DNA from: Penelope pileata
Lineage: Eukaryota; Chordata; Aves; Galliformes; Cracidae
Direction of reading: 5' to 3'
Length of the DNA stretch: 64,000 nt
NCBI GenBank assembly: GCA_013396635.1
Contig: WBMW01004135.1
Coordinates: forward strand, 357,684-421,683
Shown: positions 36,735 to 49,507 of the stretch, one piece after another
How positions within the stretch are numbered: the first letter of the stretch is position 1
How the letters are laid out: each line of letters opens with the position of its first letter
Position numbers and translations under genes: made by a program
Notes under the pieces: model-generated
The model's database searches: none
Seen by the model: the letters and a program-made list of their open reading frames with translations, nothing else
Told to the model about the DNA's origin: nothing

Positions 36735-37205
36735 CACAATGCTGATAACACACCAATGTTTTAGTTGTTGCTGAGCTGTGCTGCACAGAGTCAAGGACAT
36801 TTCAGCTTCTCACACTGCTCTGCCAACGAGGAGCAAGAGGTGCACGAGGAGCTGGGAGGGGACAGAGCTAGGACAGCTGGCCCGAATTGGCCAAAGGGAT
36901 ATTCCATACCACATGACATTGCACCCAGCTGTAAAACTTGGGGAGCTGGCCAAACAGAACTGCTGTTGCTCAGGGACTGGCTGGGCATTAGTCAACAACT
37001 GCATTGTGCATCACTTGCTTTGTTTATTCTTTTTGTTATTATCTTTTTTTTTCCCATTTTTTTCTCACTAAGCTGTTCTCATGTCAACTGATGAGTTCTT
37101 GCACTTCTCAGTTTTCTCCCCCATCCCCCTGTGAGGCATCTGTGAGGGGGAGCGAGCGCTGGGCTGTGTGGCATTTAGCTCTCTGCCATGTTAAATCACA
37201 GCAGG
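36735..37205 (+). mobile_element. Avian endogenous retrovirus LTR (solo, degraded)
   Basis: Successive blocks match a common avian LTR type: AACACACCAATGTTTTAGTT with GTTGCTGAGCTG; GGACATTTCAGCTTCTCACA; GGCCAAAGGGATATTCCATA followed by CCACATGACAT; a T-rich stretch; CTAAGCTGTTCTCATGTCAA; GTGAGGGGGAGCGAGCGCTG; and TTAAATCACAGCA. I see no internal viral genes beside it, so it is best read as a solo LTR. The ends are approximate and no target-site duplication was established. Confidence 0.75.
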
Positions 37206-40200
37206 TAGGATGGAGCAGAGCTTGGTTCCCCCTGCAGCTGCACGTCCAAACCAAACACCAGCTCTGCTTCCAGAGCTCCCCTTCCTGCTGAAACCTTCCA
37301 AGGCCAGGAGCTCAGTCAAATACATCTAAATGGCACCATGCATGGCAGTCCTGCTCCCATTTTCCCCAAGCCATGCAGGCCAGCCCTGCATGCTGGGCCA
37401 GCACTACATCCCAGGCCAGGCCACATGCACCCTGCATCCCACACCCATCTTCCATGGCTTCCTTGCTTTTGAACTGAAGTCCTGGGCTGAGGCTTCAACA
37501 ACTCTGTCCTGGTGCCAGAGTGAGACAGATCTTTCCAGTATGTGATTTCTGAGAGTGCCTCTGCCCGAAATACCTTTCCCCTGCTTGATACTATGACACT
37601 TGTTGTTAATAAAAGATCTAGTTATGGGGGATTTTATAACCCAGAGTGATGCAATAAAGATAGCCAAGCACTAGATGCAGAGAGGTTACCTCATTCTTTA
37701 ATCCTTCCCTACTTTCTGCCAAAAGGTTAATTGCAAAGATGATGAACTGACCTTGGACTGCCCACTTCAGACCTTCAGATAACTAATTTAATGAGTGTTC
37801 ATGAGATGGGCTCTGCTGAGTGCAATGGGATATGTATTCGTTTTGGTTAAAAAGATCTTGGATTTTTTTCTTTGCTACAGCTAAATAGCAGCAGCTCCGG
37901 TCTCTCACTAATCCACATCAGCCTGTTGGTGTCACCTTCTCACCAAGCACACCAGAGTGGCAGACCCCACAGTGACAGCTGCTTATTTTCATCCCCAGGG
38001 GATGCAGTGCCCTCGCAGGACCCATGCAGCTCTCTGAGCAAACCCATTATCAGGTGCTACCAGCAATCCCCATCTAAACCCCACTGGGGTTTTACACTGG
38101 GAGCAGCCTGTAAATTACATAAGTATTGCAGCATACTTGTAAGACAGCTGTATTAAATGCTTCCAGATATAAATTCACCCTGGAGATGCGTGTGGTCAGA
38201 TGGGATCCAGACAGCTCACATTACTCTGCGACACTTGCTGGGCTCTTGGCATCATATCCTCATATATCATGTGTTAGGAAGCCTGAAACATTATTTTTGT
38301 TGGCAGCTCAACTACATTTCATCTCTCAGCACTGAGCACCACAGGAACACACTGGGACAGATGGCCTGGACTCTTCCTCCTATCCGAATAAACACAGGCA
38401 CACCCAGGGAAGCAGCTGCTGCAAGGTCAAGCTCCGGAGCAGAGGACCAATTTGCCACCTAAATTTCACCTGCTCAGCAGACTGTTCCTTCTACAGTGAA
38501 TGCTAACAGCATTTGTCAAGTTCCTCTTCTCTTTGAGTGTCTAAATTAAGTGGGAAGACTCCCAAGACCCTGTAAGCAACTTTCACAGTTTGGTGTGTCA
38601 ACAGTTGTGGTACAGGATGGCAAATTTTTAATGTAATGTTGTAGGCTTTAAGTTTTTGGCATGACCTGTCATAGTGTACAGCACCATTAAGTAGGCATAC
38701 ACAGCACCAGGCTAACAGTACAGAGGCTCTTTGCGAATGTGACAGCCTTTTGAACTCGCAGTTCCTCCCCCTGTAAAAACCCATGCCTTATCTTCCCCAG
38801 GCTATCCTAAAGAGCAGCAGGCCAAATGTTAAAGCAGGCCTCAAATCTCTGAAACCTGTGAGAAAAGAGCATCTCTCCCCTCCACTAGTGAAAAAGAAAA
38901 CGCAAAGTCTGGAGTTTGGATTAGGCAACAGATCTCTGCAGAGGAACTGGGTTTTGCTGCCACCCAAGCTCAGATTCTTCCCCCAAACCCCATAAACAAG
39001 GGTTTAGCCACTCTACCCCCAAGCCCTGCCTTCCTTCCCTATCATTGCAGGGCTCTGCAGCTCACCTGACCTTCAAGACAACCTGTGTATCCTTGACTGC
39101 TCAGCAGTAGATATTGGTTATTAAATAACTACCAATGAACTAGATAGGTAAAAATCTGCCCTGCTCAGTAACTCGTAATCAAAATGTTCTCCAGAAACTT
39201 TGTCCCAGTTAGAATTTCTATGGGACTATAAAATTTAGTCTGACACCATGCCAGCGACTCCCCAGACAAGGTCCTCCACCTGTCTTGGGGGGTTTCTGTG
39301 CCATTTTGCAGGTGACTGTTAAAAGGTGCCAGCCAGGTCCAGATCAGTCAGCCTGGTAGTGGGGTAGGTGCCATAGGGCACACAAAACAGTTTCATTGGT
39401 GCCAGCTAAAGGCTCAGCCCCTCTCTCTTCCTCTGTCCCTCACACAGCAAGGCACCCAGCTTCTGTGAGTGTGCTGCAGGTCTTCAGCATGGCTGACCCC
39501 AGGTTCTCAGCCCCATGGAGCTCCCCTTCTCCTCTCTCCCATCCATAGCCACGGTTAAGGCTTGACGAGAAGCCAGGTGTTAATGAGCTGTTTCCTAGAG
39601 AAGCTCTGAACAAGACTGAAGGCATTTTTAGAGCTGGGTGAGAGTTAGAAGAGCCTAGAGGAGGGACAGCTTTTGGGCCGTCCATCATGCATTGGATGCT
39701 GAGAATGGAGTCTCTCATAGCATGTGCGACTTGAACCTGACTTCAAGGTTAATCTCAAGCATCATGGCAGACCTGTCCAAACCCTCTCTGATCTCATCTG
39801 TCTTCCCAGCCAGCTTGTCAGTCAGCTCACACTGCCTCCTCTCCTGATTGCCTATTAATCACATCACTGCTGATGATGGAGAACGATCACAGGGAGAGAT
39901 AGAGGTGCAGAAGAGGGAAGATGTGTCTCTTGCATCTTTCATGGCTATGAAGTCCCTGGAGTTGGACACTCCTGCTCAGGAGACTGAAGGCAAATCGGGT
40001 CTCTCTTGCTTGGGCTACAGATGAATTTTTCCCTCAGGAATACCTGACCTGACTTACCGCAACCTTCTGCCTACTGAACAACTTTTTCCCCTCTGTGAAC
40101 TTTTGCACAGATTCAGTCATCCTGGCGTGGCAAGATACACTCAGCATCATGAAGCCTGCCAAGTGTGCGAGAAGCAATGTCCTGTGCCTGTCATGGTTGT

Positions 40201-42600
40201 TATCCAAGATAACAGTCTAATCCTCAGCTTTGCCTTACAAGGAGTGTTGATGTTTTTGTTTTTTTTGTTTTTTTTTTTTAATTTCTAAATTGTTGTCTGA
40301 TGGAGCTCTAATGATTTACCAAGCTCTGGGTCAATCAGCGCAGCATGTTAGCAAAGGTGCAGGGCAGAGAGCACGATGACAAACGCCAGCCAGGGGATGT
40401 CCCTCCTTTTTACTCTTTCTCCTAGCCTGAAGAGCCAGAGGCAGCATCTGAAGGGAGATCACAGGGGACAGTCATGGCAGGGAGCTCCAGCAGTGTGTTA
40501 GGACAGGGCTCAAGCAGCCAAAGCTGTGTCTGGGGTGATGTAAAGGAATTTCAGCTGTTATTGTTAGTTCTTTGCAATACATCTTCCTGCCATGCTAACA
40601 GAAGTCCAGTGCTGTGCAGACAGCTGAGTCATCCTGGCCGAGGAAATTATGCAACCATTTTTTCTAGGGAAATGCTGAAGTTACATGGTGTCATATGCAA
40701 TGCTGGAACACTACCAGAAGAGTATTTGCAGCCCAGGAACAGACTTAGAGTAGCTCGTAAATGTGATGTCTTTCAAGTGGAAAGTGTGTTTCTAGAGCAG
40801 TCCTCTACAGGCAGCATGCAGAAACCACGAACAGGCCCCAGTATCCAGCCCAATCTGCAGCAGTTCTCCAGACACCCATGGAAGGAGCTGGCTTTTAGCC
40901 AGTGGAGATGCCCAGCAGCTTTTACGGCCTGTGTAGCTGTGATGACAGGTGTCTAAACATCAGTGTTCTCCTCTCATCTGATGTGGAAATGCCCAGAGCA
41001 CCAGACTGAAACCCAGAAGGAGCTCCTGCATCACCACTGCTGGAGCTGGAGGCTGCTGTTAGGAAGGCAGGGACATGAACCGGAGCCAGCTGAACTCGCA
41101 GGTCCCTCTGAGCTGTTAGGCTGTGGGGTTCAGTCACTGTATGGCACACTCAGCATCCTCCAGCTGTGTGGCACAAGGGACAAATCTCTCCCTTGCAGAG
41201 TGCTGCAGGTAGTGTCCCAGTGCCTGTGTAGGAGAGGGGTCAGACTGAGTCTTCCTGTTCTGAGCACCCTCTGTGCTACACCCGATCTGGCAGGCACGAT
41301 GAACTTCAGCCTGCTTTCCACACACAACAAAGCAAACAACACACCCACCACCCCTCACATGGGATCATAGCAGCCAGACACTTCCCTATCTGAGACTGCA
41401 CCATGACTGATGCTGCCTGTACCGAGGGCCCTCAGTGCAATCATTAACAGACAGCTCACGAGCCAGCTGAGGGAAAAGTTACTTAGCTCACTGACCTTCA
41501 GATATTGTCATGGAGTCAGTTAATACCTGAAGAGGGGGCCTTGTAAGGCATTTTCATACAAACTTTGTCCGGAAGGTTTCCATGTTTTCACTAGGGCTGT
41601 GCAGGTTTGTTTCAGCCAGTGATCTCCAGGTCTCTGTCACTACTAAAGGGATAGGCCCAGACAATGCACGCCAGATGAACAGTTCATATAGTAAAATGCT
41701 CCTGACAGCATAAAATATGGGTTTCAGTTGGCTGTGGTCTCATATAGACTAAAAGATAAATCAAAGTGTCTATACATCAGAAGACCATTGCCTTAGATAC
41801 ATGTTAAGGTGAAGTGAAACACCACAAAACCCAGCAACCCTCATGCAGCAGCACGTTGGACTGACAGGTTCAGCAACCAGTGACCCATTTGATCCTCATC
41901 ACATCCAGACACCCAAACGAGAAACGATTTCAGCCCATCTGGGGATCCCTCTCCTTGGGATATGCCTGGAAATCAGCCAAACATTCAGGCTTCCAGCCCA
42001 ACCCCCCACCAGCCCTGCAGACAGGGGAAGGAGGACTCACCAGGACCGTAGAGCAAGCATCATCACCCGTTCACATCAGGTTAGATGTACCCTCAGCCTT
42101 GCTGCAGCCCTTCTTCCTGCTCAGCTACTCTCCCACTCTTTATCTACTGACAGCGCTAACTCTTCTGGTCTCCTGGCTTGCCTATATAGGACTGCTTGGA
42201 GAGTGCATTGCAATCCCTTGTGTTCAGGTCAGGTTTTGGCTGTTCTTCTGATTACAGCCCAGCTGTGTGAGGTTACAGTCACTAAGGACACTGTTTTTAC
42301 AGCTGAAGGTGGCTGGATCAGTCTGGCAGGTGTGTGTCAGGTAGAAGTGGCCTGTTTGCTCCCCACTTCATGGAAGTAGGTGGGGGGGGATACCAGACCT
42401 GAGCCTTCATCTTCCTGGGCATGGACAAAAGTGGCAGAGCTGGAGTCCTGTGCTGCTGCAAGCACTTTTGCTGACTGCTGGGATGTAATGGACTTCAGAA
42501 AAAGTAAATATTTACAGAGTGTTTGCTAACGAGCCACTTCCAATCACAGGTTATTGGAAGAAGGCAAAAGGGTGAACAGCGGCTTCAGAAGGTCTGGCTG
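37206..42600. other. Intergenic DNA between the two CYP4B genes
   Basis: No supported gene. I looked for P450 remnants (heme loop, EVDTFMFEGHD, KESLR) in ORFs on both strands and found none, so there is no obvious third or pseudogene copy. ORFs up to 178 codons (41843-42379) lack family features. A (T)n-rich stretch lies at 40256-40280. Confidence 0.6.
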
Positions 42601-42642
42601 TGGGCCAAGCTGACACATTGCTTACCGGGACATTGCTGCTGC

Positions 42643-42648
42643 TATAAA
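42643..42648 (+). promoter_or_regulatory. TATA box of CYP4B copy 2
   Basis: TATAAA in GCTATAAAACTC, 143 bp upstream of the ATG. Transcription would be expected to start near 42673, giving a roughly 115-nt 5' UTR without an intron. Confidence 0.65.
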
Positions 42649-42790
42649 ACTCATCCAGGCCCTGCAGCAGCATCGCTTTTCCAGCTTCAGTGGAGGAGGC
42701 TCTAGTGCTGGATGCTTTTAGGGCCCAGGAGAAATAGAAGAGGAGTAGGAAGGACAAGGCAGCGTCAGGCACACCAGGCACAGGGCCAGT

Positions 42791-45700
42791 ATGGTGTCTC
42801 TGTTGGACAACATAGCCAGACCTTCTGCTGTCGTTCTGCAGCTGTCTGTGGTGCTTGGTGTCATCTTTGTCCTATTGAAGGTGGCCCGGTTCTACCAGGA
42901 GAGGAAGAAGATCATCAAAGCCCTGGAGGCATTCCCTGGTCCCCCGAAGCACTGGCTGTATGGACACAACCATCTGGTAAGGACAGAGCTGGGCTCAGCT
43001 GGGGTGAGGTTGTCCTTACAACTGTGAGAGGAACCCATCAGGATGAGTGTAGGGTGAGAATGGGGTCTACAGTGTGCCTTGTTTTCATTCCTTCCTATGG
43101 GAGAGGACCTCTTTGCACAGGAAAGGCTGTGACTTTTGCAGGGCAAATAGAAAGGGTGCTTAGGTATGAAATGTGTATTGTTTTGGTTAAAAAAAAGTTG
43201 GTTTTGATCATGTACTTAAATACGCTATTAGGTGATTTCTGAGGCTCCCAAGAAGTTATTTAAAAATGAGCAACCATAAAATCTGTCTTCTGCATTAAAC
43301 CTTCTACCAATAAGTCTCTCTCCCTCCCTTGCTTAAGAGGAAACAGCTATGTGAGCAAGGTGTTTTCTCACAGCTATTTTCCTCCTTCTACAGATGTTTT
43401 GCCGTCATGCCACGTGCCCTCCTTGCTCAGCTGAACTAGAGAACGGGGCTGTAACAGCTTTGGTCCCCCTGCCTTGTGCACTGTCCATCCCCACAATGCC
43501 CATGCTGGCTGTGGCTCCTGAAGCAGCACCAGGCTGCCCTGACACAGGGCTGTCCTAACACAGCTCCGCTGCAGCTGGGACCTCTCCATGGGGTTTGGCC
43601 TTCCCTGCATGGCCTCTTTGCCACGGCCAACCTCTCCTCCACCTGCAGCATGGAAAGTCCCCACGGCACGTCCACCTGCTCTGTGTCTCCCAGGAGAGGA
43701 CATCTTGCACGTGCTTTCATGGGAGGGCAAGTTTAGCTTCTGCCCTCCCTGCATATTCACTTTTCTGCCTAAATTCCGTTTCTGTTTAAATGTTGCAGAT
43801 AACTGGTGATAAAATATTAAACCTGCTGGTGTCATGGGGAGAAGAATACCCCTATGCCTTTCCCAGATGGTTTGGACCAGTGCTGCCTTCTCTCATAATC
43901 CACCATCCTGAGTATGCCAAGACCATACTTGGCCGATCAGGTAAGTCTCTTCACTTGAATTTGGGAAGTCCTGTGCTTTGCACTTCCCTGGGAAGCATGT
44001 CCTGCTGAACCACCCCCTCTGCTGGCTGCCTTCACAACTATCACAAATTCTCCTTTGCTCTTGTCAAACCACCAACCCATCCCAGGTTTCACAGAGCATT
44101 TATATTCTCATGTGAAATAGTGGCCATAAGCCTGACCCTCCCAGTCCACTGTCTCCATTATTGTCAGTCTTACTATCTTCTACAGCATCTACCACCACAA
44201 CATTTGTACTTCCCAGTAAACCCAGTAATGTGAGTGATCTGGCTCAGCAATGGCTCTCAGAAGACATCTCAAGGCTTTCTCCCTGCTCCTTCTTGTGGAA
44301 AGTGATGCCTGTGAGTGGTGGATCTCCAGAAATTCCTGTTTATTCTACTCAGCTTTGAGATTCACTATGATCATTTCCTTTCCACACATTTTTCATTACC
44401 ACTTTCTCAGTTTTCCCCAAGCCCACTGAGGTCATATATGTAGAAAATCACTTTTAAACTCTGCCTCTAGTGTTAGAGTATTTTACATGTTGAAACGAGA
44501 CAAAATCAACATTGTGATTAAGAGGAAGGACTCTAACAGCAATTTATCCTGAATTTTCTTGATACGTTGAATTCATTAGCCATTCATATTGTTCTGGTCT
44601 TATTTTGTTTTACAGATCCCAAGGCTAACCTAGTCTATAATCTCTTAGTTCCCTGGATTGGTAAGTAATTTTCTTCCATTAACCCTAGCAGCCATGTCAC
44701 ACCTTTCATCGTTCTCTTGCTTTCCTTTGTTTCACTTTCTTCCATCCCAAAACCAGAGCATGAAAACATGCAAACAGAGGAGGGCTGGGGTGTGACCATC
44801 AGCACTGGAGTTGCTCCCACCATCAAGGAGCACATCTTCCCTTCACACCCTGCACGTTAGCCTGCTGATTGGCCAAGAGTAGCAGTGAGGCTGTCAGAGC
44901 CATGACCAGAGTCTGGAGTAGCTGATGGCTACTTTTGGTGTCTCCAGGGAAAGGGCTGCTGATTTTGGATGGAACCAAATGGTTTCAGCATCGGAAGTTG
45001 CTCACTCCAGCGTTTCACTATGATGTGCTGAAATCTTACGTGTCCCTGATGTCAGACTCAGTCAAAGTGATGCTGGTAAGAGAGAGAAAGAGACTGCCTT
45101 TAGATAGTTCCTGGAGATTTTGTTTGTTGTGATTCTTTTCTGGAAATATTCTTTCCTGAAACAAACAAAAAAAAATTCAGGATACTCCTCTGAAATTGCT
45201 TCTTCTGTCTGTTGCATTTATTCTTTCTTTCACCAGCTTTCCAATGAAATCAACCACTGCTAGAATAACCATTCCTAGCCCAGCAATAGCAAACACGGGA
45301 AAGAAGTGCACAGAATGGTTTGGTTAAATTCACAGAATGTACAGTGAAGTAAGGCTTTTTTGTGGAGAAAAAGATTAGCAGTGTGGATCTGAGCAGAGAC
45401 AGGGACAGGCGAATAAGACCTGATTGAACTGTGGCTGAGTCTGCTCTGGAAGTCCATCTCTCCCTATGCTTTCTCCTCCACTGCTAGGATAAATGGGAGA
45501 AGGAAATCACGCATAAGAAGTCAGTGGAGCTCTTTCAAGACGTCAGCCTGATGGCGCTGGACAGCATCATGAAATGTGCCTTCAGTTACAACAGCAACTG
45601 CCAGACTCAGAGGTCAGCACCTGAACTCCCAGCTCTGGGAAAGCAGTGCCCCTGTTTACCTCACTCACATAACTAGCACCAACCCTGACCTTGGTCTCCT

Positions 45701-48700
45701 ACAGCAACTCAGACTCTTATGTCAGAGCTGTTTTTGACCTGAGCTACCTCATAAGCAAGAGAATACAGACTTTATCCTACAAAGATGCCTTCTATCACCT
45801 GACTCGCAGCAGCCGTGAGTTTCGGGACGCCTGCAAGCTGGCCCATGCCCACACAGGTATTCCTCCTCCTTGCTCTCCCTGCACACTTGCATTGGGAGCA
45901 GCTCAGTGGGGCTGCAGAAGGCACTGGCCAGAGGGCTACACATTAAACAGGGTCCAAGCTGCTGAACAAACCATCATGTGCCCACTGGTGAAGCAGGATG
46001 CACCTAACATTGATCATTCTTCTATGCAGATAAAGTGATACAAGAAAGGAAGATGTTGCTCTCCAGTGAGAAGGAACTTGACAAGATCCTGAAGAAGAGA
46101 CATCTGGATTTTCTGGACATTCTTCTTTGTAGCAAGGTGAATGAAACAATCCTATCAGACACCACTGACCACATCCTTGTGGTACCAGGAACGCTCCAGC
46201 AGGGAGCTCACCAGGGCTGGAGCTGCTGGCAACAGCTCCCCCTACCTCCTAGCTTGGGGGAAGGTGGGTAGAAAGGAAAGGTCATGAAGAAGTGAGAGAG
46301 AAAGTGAAAAAGCGACTGAACATAAGCAGCTCAGAGTTTCATCTTCCTGGCTCATTTTCACTGAGCACATTAGTATTTTGAAAGAAGTGAGATGCCAGGA
46401 ACCTGAGAAGGAAAGTCTTTGGGAAGGTTACAAGGAGGCCAGCTTGGCTGTAGCGCTCTCAGGAGGTTTTCTTCTTCCCTTACGTAGTTTTATCTTCACA
46501 GATGTCTTCAGGTACTCTGGACAGAAGCTGCCATTTGGTGTCAAGGAGATAGATGCTATGCTCACTCTTCTTTCTGGAGCTTCTGCTTTCTTTTATGCTG
46601 CAATCTTAAACAAATGCCAGTAAACCAAAGTACTGGCAAATGTAGCGGGAATAATAGGGTGTCCTGCTGAAGGGCTGGGGGCTGTGTCCCAAAAAAGCTC
46701 AGCGCTGTAGCTCTGGCTGCAGAGACAGCAACCAGCGGCTCTGTTCTCACATACATTGGATACAGTTTCTGCCAGCTTAGTTCTTGATGTAGAGGGAGAT
46801 GAGAGAAGCCAAACCAGGCCTCTCTTCATCAACATCCAGAGTTGGGCATAAACCCAACAGAGCCAGTCCAATGAATGGGAGCTTGAGGCTGATGCATTCT
46901 CCTCTCTGCTAGGATGAGAACGGAGCTGGCCTGTCTGACGAGGACCTGCGTGCCGAGGTGGACACGTTCATGTTCGAGGGGCACGACACCACGGCCAGCG
47001 GGATCTCTTGGCTCCTGTACTGCATGGCATTGCACCCCGAGCACCAGCAGCAGTGCAGGGAGGAGATCCAGGGCATCCTGGGGGACCGAGATACCATCGA
47101 GTGGTGAGCTAACAGCTCTGATTTCTTTACTTTGAGCTCTTTTCACTTGTTCTGAGAAAAAAACATCACCAACTTCATACTATATCTGCATTGGGGCATT
47201 CTGCTTCTCGTGTAGCAGTGCTGGCAGCAAAGGGAGGGCTGGGGGAAGGAGAAACCCCAACAGGAGATGGGAGACACGGCTGTCCAGTGTGCAGCAACTG
47301 GTGTCCCCATCGTGGCCACAAAGCACAGCCTGACCCCTGGTTTGCTCTCAGGGAGGACCTGGGGAAGATGACCTACAGCACCATGTGCCTCAAGGAGAGC
47401 CTTCGCCTGTTCCCTCCAGTTCCTAGCGTGTCCCGACAGCTCTCCGAACCTGTCACGTTTTCTGATGGGCGCAGCTTACCTGCAGGTCTGTGCTTGTTCA
47501 CCCTTCCTTCTGCTGTCCATCGTGAGGATGGAGGGGCTGGGGGTGCTTCCAGCCACGCTTCTCTCTCCAAAGGGCTGCACAGGGCCACCACTGCCAGGGG
47601 GGCTGGAAGGGTGGCTGGGGAGGGCTGCAGGGCTGTGGGGTGTTCCGAGCTCAGAGGGGTCCTGCAGAGCATGGGTCCTGGCCAAGAGCAGAGGTTTACC
47701 TGCTGGTACCAAAGCAGGGCCCAGCTTTCAGGCCGTTGTTTCTTCATCGGAGGGTTCCTGGAGCTGACCCACCTGGGCAGACTGTGTTTCTGCCAGATCT
47801 CCCGTGACAGCACCTGCAGAGGCCAGGGAGGGAGGACATCCCACAGACACTTCTCCTGGTCCTCACTGAGACATCATGAGCACTTTCTCACCTCCAGGCT
47901 CCCTCGTTGGGGTGAACATCTATGGTATTCACAGGAACCGGGATGTGTGGGAAGACCCTGAGGTACAGCACCTTCACAGCAGGAGGGGGAGGTGATTTCA
48001 GAGCCCAGACTGCTGCTACAAGGCAGCCTGTGCCTCCATGCCATGCTTTTTAGGTGGATGGGTGGGTTTTTTGCCTCTTATTTCAACAGTCCATATCTAA
48101 ATGCAAAGTTCACTGAAGTTGCCATACACCCCCGAGGGCTTTGAAAAGGGCATTTAGTAGTTTGCCTTCATGCACTGGGGCACAGAGATACACTGCTGTG
48201 AAACCTGAAGGCCCTCTCACCAGGGCTGTCTGGGGAGCCAGGATCAGACATCTCTGGACAGGAGGGAGCCTGACTTGGTCATGGCTGCTGTGGGTGAGAA
48301 TATTCCTGCAGGCACATTGGGCTCTGCAGTGGATGATGGAGGTATCTCCCAGGGGAAAATCTGTGAGGCCACCAGCACATTCTTGCCCTCCCAGTGGCTT
48401 TGCAGAGGAATGAACGAATGTCAGCTGCAGCTCCCCAGGAGCAGCAGAGGCAACATCCAGCCCTACCCTGGGGACCAGAGGAGATCCTGATGCTGCTTGT
48501 GTTTGGGACAATGCTGACCAACGGCCCTTGTTGTGCCCACAGGTGTATGATCCCCTGAGGTTTTCTCCAGAGAACTCAGCCCACAGGCACTCCCATGCTT
48601 TCCTGCCTTTCTCTGCTGGATCCAGGTGGGAAATCCCCTCTCTCTGTCCCTCCCCATAGGCTGCCTGGCACGGGGCATCTTGCTCAGAGTTGTGCTCCTG

Positions 48701-49027
48701 AGCCCGATTCCCCAGGCACCCGTGGGTCCAGTTGTGCTGCGCTGATCTCCAGGTCACTGCGGTTCCCCTGTTGTATTGGGATAGGTGCAGGTCTCAGTAA
48801 CGCGCAGGCTTCAACCTCTGAAGCCTTTATCAACCTCTAGCCTTTGCCCTCTCCCCAGGAACTGCATCGGGCAGCAGTTCGCCATGAATGAGATGAAGGT
48901 GGCCCTGGCCCTGACCCTGCTCCGCTTTGAGCTGTCCCCCTGCACACCCAAGCCTCCCGCGCTGACCCCGCAGCTCATCCTCAAGTCCAGCAATGGCATC
49001 CACCTGCATCTGAAAAAGATCTACTGA
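42791..49027 (+). CDS. CYP4B1-like: Cytochrome P450 family 4, CYP4B-like, copy 2 (12 exons, 508 aa)
   Basis: Second tandem P450 of the same type and likely the same class of reaction. Exons: 42791-42976, 43799-43940, 44616-44660, 44948-45075, 45488-45612, 45705-45856, 46030-46136, 46913-47103, 47352-47485, 47898-47962, 48543-48625, 48859-49027; 1527 nt in frame, stop TGA. The N-terminal anchor is LQLSVVLGVIFVLLKVARFY and the hinge FPGPPKHWLYGH. The signature EVDTFMFEGHDTTAS has Glu317 for covalent heme attachment. The K-helix KESLR has Glu374/Arg377, and the heme loop FSAGSRNCIG has Cys455. Exon 3-12 lengths and all intron phases equal those of copy 1; only exons 1 and 2 differ, by +6 and -3 nt. 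Exon 6 (SYKDAFYHLTRSSREF) is much diverged and lacks the CYP4B1-type YHNDLIYWLSPHG sequence, so substrate range may differ. Subfamily naming (4B versus a 4A/4X-like clade) is uncertain. Confidence 0.93.
46913..47103 (+). CDS. CYP4B1-like: CYP4B copy 2 exon 8, shares an identical tract with copy 1
   Basis: 191 nt. Bases 46955-47082 are identical to 32196-32323 of copy 1. The first 42 bases carry four synonymous differences, and the last ~20 bases differ in sequence and in residues (GDRDTIEW versus GSRDTLQW). Confidence 0.95.
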
Positions 49028-49501
49028 CCCTGCAGGTGCCACAAGCGGTTCCCCAAGACCATCCTCTGCCTGGAGGTGTCCCCTCATCGACAACTGCACC
49101 TGCAGAATTCTAAGCACCAGGGCCAGGGAGGGGGGCACCCACCCAATGCCTCACCCACACTGAGCCCCTTGCACCCAGCAGGCTCTCTGCACCAGGAACA
49201 GCATTGCTGAGGGTTTTTGGAGGCTTGCTCGAGGGTTAGCAGGGATCTTCTGTCTCCTCCTTGCCTCCAGCCTGCCCTGCTGGGATTTCTGTCACTGCAC
49301 CCAGACACCTCCAAGCTAAGCCCTGGGAGGAATCCTGCCCTGCAGAGCTGCGGGCTGGCATGGAGCCTGGCAGCACAGAAATGAAGGCGGGCAGGTTCTC
49401 CTGACCCAATGCTGAACTTCCTCGAGCTGGGGGTGCTCAGGATAACCTGGAGAAAGCCCTCAGAACCACATGCCCATAGTCCTGTCCTCCTCCTAAACGA
49501 G

Positions 49502-49507
49502 AATAAA
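49502..49507 (+). terminator. Polyadenylation signal AATAAA of CYP4B copy 2
   Basis: AATAAA about 475 nt after the stop codon; probable 3' end near 49525. Confidence 0.75.

Noticed and set aside
37206..42600. A third or pseudogene CYP4 copy between the two P450s
   Set aside because: No heme loop, I-helix signature or K-helix motif was found in any ORF on either strand.
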